DNA from: a virus
DNA: 53,732 nt
Strand: one strand, 5' to 3'
IMG/VR virus record: IMGVR_UViG_3300031999_000026
Coordinates: 1-53,732 of that record
This document shows, piece by piece, positions 32,628-38,531 of this stretch; position 1 is the stretch's first letter; each line of letters opens with the position of its first letter. The notes under the pieces are model-generated. The model was not told the origin of the DNA and ran no database searches. It worked only from the letters and a program-made list of their open reading frames with translations. The translations under genes and the position numbers were made by a program.

Positions 32628-32961
32628 ATTCCAATTTAGAATCCAATTCAGATCTCAATTCAGAATCTAATTCAGAACACAATTCAGAATCCAATTCAGA
32701 ACACAATTCAGAACCCAATTCAGATCTCAATTCAGAATCCAATTCAAAACTTAATTCAGATCTCAATTCAGAACGCAATTCAGAACTCAATTCAGACCAC
32801 AATTCAGAATCCAATTCAGAACACAATTCAGAACCCAATTCAGATCTCAATTCAGAATCCAATTCAAAACTTAATTCAGATCTCAATTCAGAACGCAATT
32901 CAGAACTCAATTCAGACCATAATTTAGAACGCACTTCAAAATACAATTCCATATCACTCAT
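32617..32961 (-). CDS. xSEL tetrapeptide-repeat protein A1, first of the array (114 aa)
   Basis: The start, MSDMELYFEVRSKLWSEL, lacks the MNKMN leader. Instead it uses the variant block that also occurs inside protein A2, so it may be derived by duplication. It contains the 120-base-period duplication. It is the first gene after the promoter-like element at 32969-33015. Confidence 0.5.
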   Translation of the reverse strand: MSDMELYFEVRSKLWSELSSELRSELRSELSFELDSELRSELGSELCSELDSELWSELSSELRSELRSELSFELDSELRSELGSELCSELDSELCSELDSELRSELDSKLEYEL

Positions 32962-32968
32962 CTTACTA

Positions 32969-33015
32969 GTTTATAGAGTAAAATATAACAATAATTTCTG
33001 AATAAAAAAATATTT
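32969..33015 (-). promoter_or_regulatory. Promoter-like element upstream of the xSEL array
   Basis: The minus strand reads ATTATTGTTATATTTTACTC followed by TATAAAC, nearly identical to the elements at 31561-31607 and 42969-43006. It lies 8 bases before the first xSEL start. Confidence 0.5.
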
Positions 33016-33025
33016 CAACAACTTA

Positions 33026-33208
33026 TTACCAACTACTATAATCTGTAATATCTTTTTTCTTTTTTCCTACTTTTACTGTAATCCCTGTACCAATTCCACA
33101 AAAAGAAAATATAATTTTAGTTTTTTTTAATTTTTCATTGGAAAATTTTTTAGTAAAAGCGATATAAGCTGCTTCTTCTTTTTCGTTTAATTCAAATTTT
33201 CTTATCAT
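33026..33208 (-). CDS. Small basic protein of unknown function (60 aa)
   Basis: The protein (start MIRKFELNEKEEAAYIAFTK) has a helical first half, a short hydrophobic strand (IIFSFCGIGTGITVKV) and a C-terminal KKKDITDYSSW. No motif is recognised. Its start overlaps the end of the upstream Cys-rich gene by 17 bases. Confidence 0.5.
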   Translation of the reverse strand: MIRKFELNEKEEAAYIAFTKKFSNEKLKKTKIIFSFCGIGTGITVKVGKKKKDITDYSSW

Positions 33209-33347
33209 ATTTTTTCATATTATAAACATATTCTTTACATTCTCCTTCTATAAATAGAGGTTTGCAAAACCATGATTGGTAATCGCCTGGTTCAGTGTTA
33301 TATTTGAAGCAATTTTCTTTTAAAGGGCAATTTTTGCCTGTACACAT
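33192..33347 (-). CDS. Small Cys-rich protein (51 aa)
   Basis: The 51-codon frame begins MCTGKNCPLKENCFKYNTEP and holds five cysteines, including C-x4-C-x5-C at the start, then WFCKPLF and GECKEY. The spacing suggests a metal-binding or disulfide-stabilised mini-protein; I associate similar MCxGxxCPLKxxCxRY starts with phage and bacterial small proteins. It overlaps the next gene by 17 bases. Function unknown. Confidence 0.6.
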   Translation of the reverse strand: MCTGKNCPLKENCFKYNTEPGDYQSWFCKPLFIEGECKEYVYNMKKYDKKI

Positions 33348-33453
33348 TGTCCATCGAGACCCTAAACCGACAAGTAGGAGCAGAACAAACTTATGTTTTT
33401 ATAATTTTATATGTAAATATAAAAAATATATCTGACATTAAAAAATTATAACG

Positions 33454-33552
33454 TTAAAAAATTGTTAAAAAATAGGGTGCTTCTTTATATCTAGAATTGC
33501 TTAAGATATAATGGTAGAAGATTTGCTCTTGGTATGAATTTCCTATACTCAT
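33454..33552 (-). pseudogene. Degraded duplicate of the gp41 5' end
   Basis: The minus strand encodes MSIGNSYQEQIFYHYILSNS followed by RYKEAP and a stop. The first 20 residues copy the gp41 N-terminus (MSINSYQEQIFYHYILSNS), and RYKEAP matches gp41 residues 48-53, so an internal deletion joined them. The copy is nearly identical at DNA level over about 40 bases and lies 20 kb from the true gene. It is a recombination scar, not a functional gene. Confidence 0.8.
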
Positions 33553-33561
33553 TTATTTATA

Positions 33562-33753
33562 TTAATAGTCATTAATAGCTCTATATATCTTAAGATCTTC
33601 TGTTATATCTGAAAGCTCTGATACATCATCGTGTGTCCATTCGTGTTTAGTAGTATTTAATTTCTTAAGTCTTTCTCTACATTCAGATTCACTTCTTGGA
33701 TGATTATAATAAGGTTTAGATCTTTCTTTTCCCACTCCTTCGTCTTTATTCAT
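33562..33753 (-). CDS. Small charged protein of unknown function (63 aa)
   Basis: The protein (MNKDEGVGKERSKPYYNHPR then SESECRERLKKLN) is hydrophilic and ends in an acidic helix (DVSELSDITEDLKIYRAIND). No domain is visible. TATAAATA lies 10-17 bases upstream, and the gp41 fragment follows its stop by 9 bases. Confidence 0.45.
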   Translation of the reverse strand: MNKDEGVGKERSKPYYNHPRSESECRERLKKLNTTKHEWTHDDVSELSDITEDLKIYRAINDY

Positions 33754-33784
33754 ATAATTTATTATTTATATTCATAATTCTATT

Positions 33785-33931
33785 TTATTTTGAAAAAAGT
33801 CCTCCAATTCCATTTGCGCCGGAGCCCGCTTTTACCCTAAGCCAGCCTTTCTTTTTTACGAGAAACACGGGATCGCAGGAATCTACCTCTCTTTTCTGGA
33901 CTTTTTTGGCTGCCCTACTTATATCTGCCAT
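33785..33931 (-). CDS. Small basic Gly-rich protein (48 aa)
   Basis: A 48-codon frame starts at the ATG ending at 33931. It reads MADISRAAKKVQKREVDSCD, then PVFLVKKKGWLRV and a Gly-rich end (GANGIGGLFSK). Base composition is noticeably less AT-rich than its neighbours. It is followed closely by the 63-residue gene. Function unknown. Confidence 0.5.
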   Translation of the reverse strand: MADISRAAKKVQKREVDSCDPVFLVKKKGWLRVKAGSGANGIGGLFSK

Positions 33932-33949
33932 ATTTTTATCAGGGATTTT

Positions 33950-34549
33950 TTAAAATAATTTTTTAGGTTTTAATTCTTCTTTTTTAATCATCTCTGTTAA
34001 AAGTTTATAAATTACAAAAGCATGTCCCATTTTTTTCTGAGGGTCATTTATAACTTGTTCCATAGATTTATTTATCTTAACATGATTATATCCATCAAAA
34101 TCCATTAAATAAATATCTCTTTCTTCTTTTTCATAAAGTTCTAAAAGTTTTTTAAATGCTTCAGTTTTTATAACTGCCCTTGCATATATAGGAATGTAGA
34201 TTTTCTTTCTAGCAGAAACATAATCTAATTTTTCACCATCCCAATAACTATATTCAGGAATTCTTCCTTTTCCCATAGGATATCTATAAGCATAAGAAGA
34301 ATTCCATATAGCTAAAGCCCATTTAAAATATTCTTCAGTTGGCATTCCATTTTTTCCCATATATTCAGAATATACTTTTGATGCTTGCCAAGCATTCTCA
34401 ACATTTTTTGCATAATAATCACCATATAAATGCCCACCCTCTAATAAGAAAGGTGATAATCCTCTACCAAAATCATCCGATTTTGATGTAGTATTAATCC
34501 TTATTGCATTATCAGGAGTTTTTTTGAAATAATTCTCTACATATAACAT
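33950..34549 (-). CDS. Unidentified protein in the NADAR cluster (199 aa)
   Basis: The protein has LSPFLLEGGHLYGDYYAKNV followed by ENAWQASKVY, a pattern reminiscent of the NADAR motif (F/SPF ... ENxxQxxK) but diverged, and a long helical C-terminus. It shares a base with the true NADAR gene upstream (stop at 34549). It may be a distant member of the same fold and act in the same pathway. Not certain. Confidence 0.5.
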   Translation of the reverse strand: MLYVENYFKKTPDNAIRINTTSKSDDFGRGLSPFLLEGGHLYGDYYAKNVENAWQASKVYSEYMGKNGMPTEEYFKWALAIWNSSYAYRYPMGKGRIPEYSYWDGEKLDYVSARKKIYIPIYARAVIKTEAFKKLLELYEKEERDIYLMDFDGYNHVKINKSMEQVINDPQKKMGHAFVIYKLLTEMIKKEELKPKKLF

Positions 34550-35055
34550 TACGCAACTTTTAATTCCTCTCTTACGTCCATTAATACTTTACCTAAAAGA
34601 TTCTGACCTCTCCAATTCTTTTCATCAAGTATTTGGTCATCATCCCATTTTATTTTTACTCCCCAAATTCCATCGAATGGTGTTCCTTCAACAAGAATTT
34701 TATCTCCTGTTGCTAAAAGCTTATCTTTTAATTCTTTGTCAGATTTAAATTTAGCCATTACAGCTTTATACATCATTTCTTCACGAACTAAAGCCCATTT
34801 TTCTTCAACATATCCTCTAACTTGCCTTCCTAAATTTTTAGCAACTTTAGGGTCTTGCCCAGTTATTACTATTTCCCAAGCCTTTTCTTCATCATTAAAA
34901 TATAATGCTTTAAACCACATAAAAAGTTGTTCAGCAGTATTAAAACAATATAGTTCATTTCTTGTTGGGTGTTCATAATATATTTTGCAATCTCGTGGAA
35001 TCCAATTCGACATCCAACTGCCCCAAAAATAAATATGCGTATCAGTTATTCTCAT
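34549..35055 (-). CDS. NADAR-family N-glycosidase (168 aa)
   Basis: The sequence follows the family closely: FWGSWMSNWIP, AEQLFMWFKALYFNDEEKAW, DPKVAKNLGRQVRGYVEEKW, MYKAVMAKFKSDKEL, LLATGDKILVEGTPFDGIWG and WRGQNLLGKVLMDVRE. NADAR enzymes hydrolyse N-glycosidic bonds of ADP-ribose-type substrates and can remove ADP-ribose from modified guanine in DNA. In a phage this could counter ADP-ribosylating defence systems. Neighbouring NADAR-like and DUF488-like genes support a shared function. Confidence 0.88.
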   Translation of the reverse strand: MRITDTHIYFWGSWMSNWIPRDCKIYYEHPTRNELYCFNTAEQLFMWFKALYFNDEEKAWEIVITGQDPKVAKNLGRQVRGYVEEKWALVREEMMYKAVMAKFKSDKELKDKLLATGDKILVEGTPFDGIWGVKIKWDDDQILDEKNWRGQNLLGKVLMDVREELKVA

Positions 35056-35401
35056 TTTTTATGATTAATTTTTCTATAATTTTCAATAATTTTATTTTAT
35101 CAGCAAGAATAATATTAGATCTACTATGATATTTTTTTCTTATTCCTTCAACTTCACATTCTACCAATACTAAATCTCTTTGTTTTCTAAATTTTTTAAT
35201 AAATTCTCTACATTCATTTATATCTTCTAGTGCATGAAATCCTGAAATATAATTTATAGAAGTTTTTCTTGATCCATCACTTACATTTTTTATATCTGCT
35301 GTAAGCCATTTATTCATTGGAAGAACTCTACTTCCTTTATTAGGATGAAATAAAGTTAAAAGATTTTCTCCCTTTCTTTCACATATTCTATAAGCTATCA
35401 T
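35042..35401 (-). CDS. Unidentified conserved-looking phage protein (119 aa)
   Basis: The layout AYRICERKGENLLTLFHPNK, then GSRVLPMNKWLTADIKNVSD, GFHAL and a KYHSRSNIILADKIKLL end looks like a small beta-rich family of large phages; I cannot name it. It overlaps the NADAR gene start by 14 bases, so translation is probably coupled. A role connected to nucleotide or ADP-ribose handling is only suggested by this linkage. Confidence 0.55.
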   Translation of the reverse strand: MIAYRICERKGENLLTLFHPNKGSRVLPMNKWLTADIKNVSDGSRKTSINYISGFHALEDINECREFIKKFRKQRDLVLVECEVEGIRKKYHSRSNIILADKIKLLKIIEKLIIKNENN

Positions 35402-35405
35402 AATA

Positions 35406-35783
35406 CTAAAATAAAGGATTAGAATTTTTCTTTATAATTTTTTCATCATTTGGTGTCCATTCATTTACTATTACACCCAAGGTTTCATACAGCCACTTTG
35501 CTACGATACGGCGGTGGCAAAACACACCTGAATCTTCCCAACATAAAAGAACATTATTCTTAAACATATTGTAAATATCTTGAGGATTTAATCTTGCTAA
35601 TACGTTTTCTCTATATAACTTTTCGTATTGTTCTTGAGTTATCTGACCATTTTTAATAGCATAAAATGCTTGTCTTTCAGGTTCAAGAGCTGGATATCGA
35701 CATCCCGACCAATCTACTGGAGGATATATGCATATAGCTACACCATTATCACCTGTATAATATTTAAAATAAGAAGTTTTCAT
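35406..35783 (-). CDS. DUF488-like protein (125 aa)
   Basis: The C-terminal region, VLLCWEDSGVFCHRRIVAKW then LYETLGVIVNEW, is the characteristic C-x(n)-CHR-x-x-V/IA-x-WL end of DUF488-type proteins. The N-terminal part (YFKYYTGDNGVAICIYPPVD) starts with a beta-strand as usual. Family function is unknown. It is in the NADAR cluster, 4 bases from the next gene. Confidence 0.72.
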   Translation of the reverse strand: MKTSYFKYYTGDNGVAICIYPPVDWSGCRYPALEPERQAFYAIKNGQITQEQYEKLYRENVLARLNPQDIYNMFKNNVLLCWEDSGVFCHRRIVAKWLYETLGVIVNEWTPNDEKIIKKNSNPLF

Positions 35784-35793
35784 TTATAAAATC

Positions 35794-36414
35794 TTATTTT
35801 TCTTTTAAAGGTTCCCAAACTAATTTTTTTAATTTTTCATTTTTCTCTAAACAATCCAAACAACACGTGGTTAACCATCCCTTTGTACAACCTACATTTT
35901 TTGTAGTTCCACATATTTCACATGTTTTATAAGACATGCTTTCTGCCAAATTAACCATTCCTGAAATTATATCGTCGCCACCATTATAATAGAAACGTAA
36001 ACCTGAAAACTTTTCTTTAATTTGAGTAACATTTACAGTAATTGGAATTTGTTTTTTCCTTGGGGCTTTTTTATAAAGCCATTCAGCAAAAGCTTTAAGT
36101 TTTGGTTTTTTGTAGTGTTTTCTACGTAAATAAGTTTGTAGATTCCACATCCATTTATATTTAAATTCATTGGCTCTATAACGATTTTTATTTTCAAGAT
36201 ACCATTTAATATTTTGCATAAGAGTGTCTAGAATCACATACCAACCATTTCCAGTTTCTATTCCAAACTGTATTGGCTCTACAATTTCTTTTTGTTTTGC
36301 TAATTCTTCAATTTCTTCTATCATTGGCTTTTCACGAATATAGATTTTTTGTTTAGTATGCGAAAAAAATTCTGAATATTTATCTAATAATTTTCTTTGT
36401 AAATTTGTTTCCAT
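35794..36414 (-). CDS. Unidentified protein with C-terminal zinc-finger-like region (206 aa)
   Basis: The C-terminal 50 residues contain CEICGTTKNVGCTKGWLTTC followed by CLDC: two CxxC pairs and further Cys, a likely zinc ribbon. The middle has VTQIKEKFSGLRFYYNGGDD. The basic central region (YLRRKHYKKPKLKAFAEWLY) may bind nucleic acid. It is the first gene of the NADAR cluster transcript. Function unknown. Confidence 0.6.
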   Translation of the reverse strand: METNLQRKLLDKYSEFFSHTKQKIYIREKPMIEEIEELAKQKEIVEPIQFGIETGNGWYVILDTLMQNIKWYLENKNRYRANEFKYKWMWNLQTYLRRKHYKKPKLKAFAEWLYKKAPRKKQIPITVNVTQIKEKFSGLRFYYNGGDDIISGMVNLAESMSYKTCEICGTTKNVGCTKGWLTTCCLDCLEKNEKLKKLVWEPLKEK

Positions 36415-36445
36415 GGTGTTAAATTTTTTGTTAATGTTTAATTTT

Positions 36446-37291
36446 TTAAAATCCTATTTTCTTTGTTTTAAAATTATCACTGTTATTATCAGTTCCATAA
36501 AAATAGATATCTGCAAGTGTCATAGATTCTTTAATTTCAACATTATGACCCAACTTTTTTAATAATGCTTGAGATTTATTAGCAACTAATTTTTCAAATT
36601 TATAATTCATTAAAAGTCTTCCTCTTCTTGTAAGTGCTTCATCAATATTCTTTTCTTTTGTATTAAAAGTAGCAACAATTGATATTTTTAAACAATCTGA
36701 AAGTAAACCATCAGTAAGATTAAGTACATTACTTACCGCACTACTTCTGCCTGCGGAATTTCTTTTTTCAAGAGCAGGTTCTGCATCTTCAATTATAAGA
36801 ATTGAATTATTATTGTTTATTAAAAATGGTATAAACGCTGGATCTGTAATCGAATCAACCATGTCTGGAGATATAAAGATGATATTCTTTTTAAGTTTAG
36901 TAGCAAGATAACGAATAAAACTAGTATTATGAGACAAAATACCATTTGTATAATATCTTTTATTTGAATCATAATCTAATTCTAGATCATACATATTTTC
37001 CGAAATACCTTTACTTTTTATAGAAATAACTTCAATTGGCCCCAATATACTATCAAGTATATCACCTTTAGAAAGATTTATAACAAATTCTTCTTTCCCA
37101 TTTTTAAATATTATATGATTATCTGCACAAAATAATTCAAATTTATTTGTAATTAAATGACATATATCATATTTAATAGTTTTATGTATAGCATTTATAT
37201 CAACCCACCCAGTATCTGTAAAAACTTCGTAATCATCTATTTTTTTTGATTCTATGAATTTTTTACTTAAATTAAATTTCTTTTTATTCAT
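36446..37291 (-). CDS. AAA+ ATPase, C-terminal half with long split-intein C part
   Basis: Residues 1-122 are an intein C part with block-B-like LFCADNHIIF (53-62), block F (MYDLELDYDSNKRYYTNGIL) and end SHN. Thr123 is the +1 residue and starts TSFIRYLATKL, completing the Walker A motif (GETGTGK joined to TSF). The remaining 158 residues carry Walker B (SILIIEDAEPAL), sensor 1 (ISIVATFNTKEK) and an arginine-finger-like EALTRRGRLLMNY, as in Bcs1-type or ClpX-like AAA+ enzymes. Spliced, the protein is about 439 residues. Its role in the phage is unknown. Confidence 0.83.
   Translation of the reverse strand: MNKKKFNLSKKFIESKKIDDYEVFTDTGWVDINAIHKTIKYDICHLITNKFELFCADNHIIFKNGKEEFVINLSKGDILDSILGPIEVISIKSKGISENMYDLELDYDSNKRYYTNGILSHNTSFIRYLATKLKKNIIFISPDMVDSITDPAFIPFLINNNNSILIIEDAEPALEKRNSAGRSSAVSNVLNLTDGLLSDCLKISIVATFNTKEKNIDEALTRRGRLLMNYKFEKLVANKSQALLKKLGHNVEIKESMTLADIYFYGTDNNSDNFKTKKIGF
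36926..37291 (-). other. Atypically split intein, C part (AAA+ ATPase)
   Basis: This 122-residue C part, including the block B His (ADNH), ends His-Asn before Thr. It pairs with a 27-residue N part, the AceL-TerL-like arrangement. Confidence 0.82.
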
Positions 37292-37526
37292 TTTTTAAAA
37301 AATTTATACATTCTTTTAATACAATTTCTTTATTCTTAAATATATTTAATTCCCATATAATTAAAATTTCATATCCTAATTTCTTAAGAGTTTTTATTTT
37401 AAATTCATCTTTTTTCCAAATTTGTTTAGCAGTTTTAATATTATTTTTAGCTATTAATGAATTAGATTCATATAATTCAGGATTAGCATGATAAATATCC
37501 ATGATAAAAATAACAGGAATTGCCAA
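37284..37526 (-). pseudogene. Truncated Vsr-like homing endonuclease between AAA+ halves (80 aa)
   Basis: Only the C-terminal part of the endonuclease remains: MDIYHANPELY aligns with GDFWHMNPLKY of the gp41-associated enzyme, and KKLGYEILIIWELNIFKNKE with HEYKIKIIWESVYHKNKE, both ending ECINFLKNE or similar. The N-terminal repeats and the first catalytic acidic residues are missing, so it should be inactive. An open frame persists from an ATG at 37526. It overlaps the intein C-part gene by 8 bases. Confidence 0.78.
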
Positions 37527-37528
37527 AA

Positions 37529-38452
37529 CTACATCAAATCTGCAATGTTAATTTCTTCTATTTTTTTAGTTTTTTTATTACGTATAGTTATTTTTGTATT
37601 TCCTACTACACATTTTCCTGTTCCAGTTTCTCCACTTAAAATAACAAGGTGGGTTTCTTTTTTAGAGTTTAATCCATCAACAATTTTTTGAGCTATTTCA
37701 GGAAAATTGTCATTATAATTTTCCTCAAGATTCATTTTTATTTTATTTACACTAAAACCTGTTTTTTCAAATGCATTAGTATTACGATGAACGACATAAA
37801 TTTTATTTTTTGTTAATTTAGGACGTTTAACACTTTTTAAAAGTCCTAATAGTATATAGAAAAAAGAATCTTTATTATTTTCATCTTTTGGGTTATAATA
37901 AATTGCGCCTTTATCTTTACCATCAACATATAGTAATAAATCTTCTTTAAAAGCAATAAGTAATGATGTTATACGTGCTTCATTTCTGCTTTGATGTGAA
38001 ACTTTAACATAAGATTCTTCGGGTACATTACAATGTTTAAATAAATTCTTAATAAAAGTAGTTATATTAAACTGCTCAAATCTATAGATATTAGGATGAA
38101 ATTTATTTATCTTATGATAACGATAAGCAAAATATTCCAATTCATCAGAAGAATTAAGATGTCCTTCTGAGCCATCATTCATATACACAAATTCATTTAC
38201 TCTATAAAAAGGCGTATTTTTAATATTTGTAAATTTTTGAAGTGGAATTTTGGCAATATTAACTGCAATATTTTTCCAATTTTGCTTATCTTCTATTGGA
38301 TTACCATTGTCATCATATTCATCATAATTTTCTATCTGCATAGCTTTTTTATTTTTTAAAAATATTTCTAGTTCTTTTTGAACTTCAGTATTTAAAATAT
38401 GTCCCCAATCAATTGCATCTGGGTCAACTTCTATTATTTTCCTTTGAGGCAT
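37529..38452 (-). CDS. AAA+ ATPase, N-terminal half with ultra-short intein N part
   Basis: Residues 1-280 are an unfamiliar N-terminal domain (VYMNDGSEGHLNSSDELEYF, then VYVVHRNTNAFEKTG) followed by the start of an AAA+ core ending in the Walker A segment LSGETGTGK (272-280). Cys281 begins a 27-residue intein N part (CVVGNTKITIRNKKTKKIEE, then INIADLM) before the stop. As with uvsX, the P-loop is severed between Lys and Thr, so the enzyme works only after trans-splicing with the product of 36446-37291. Confidence 0.82.
   Translation of the reverse strand: MPQRKIIEVDPDAIDWGHILNTEVQKELEIFLKNKKAMQIENYDEYDDNGNPIEDKQNWKNIAVNIAKIPLQKFTNIKNTPFYRVNEFVYMNDGSEGHLNSSDELEYFAYRYHKINKFHPNIYRFEQFNITTFIKNLFKHCNVPEESYVKVSHQSRNEARITSLLIAFKEDLLLYVDGKDKGAIYYNPKDENNKDSFFYILLGLLKSVKRPKLTKNKIYVVHRNTNAFEKTGFSVNKIKMNLEENYNDNFPEIAQKIVDGLNSKKETHLVILSGETGTGKCVVGNTKITIRNKKTKKIEEINIADLM
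37532..37612 (-). other. Atypically split intein, ultra-short N part (AAA+ ATPase)
   Basis: The 27-residue N part starts with Cys and ends before the usual block B, like the 25-residue N part of AceL-TerL. The pattern C-V-x-G-x-T is similar to that intein's start. Confidence 0.82.
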
Positions 38453-38531
38453 TTACATCTTTAATCACATGTATCCAATAATATATTCCATAGATATGTT
38501 CAAGATTTTAATAAGTTTTAATAACTATTAA

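Larger units (their letters stand above)
31655..32950 (-). repeat. Tandem 12-bp repeat array A (xSEL), about 105 units
   Basis: The minus strand repeats TCTGAATTG plus one variable codon roughly 105 times. The nine fixed bases are almost never changed, even at synonymous positions, while the variable codon is mainly GAT, TAT, AGA, AGT, TGT, GGT, AAT or TGG. Larger duplications are present: an exact 118-base block at 32681-32798 recurs at 32801-32918, and a 60-base block at 32381-32440 recurs at 32441-32500. Four leader units break the array into frames. Confidence 0.9.

Noticed and set aside
31645-32961. Possible CRISPR array
   Set aside because: The 12-base unit is far too short, no unique spacers exist, and the unit is coding in one frame throughout.
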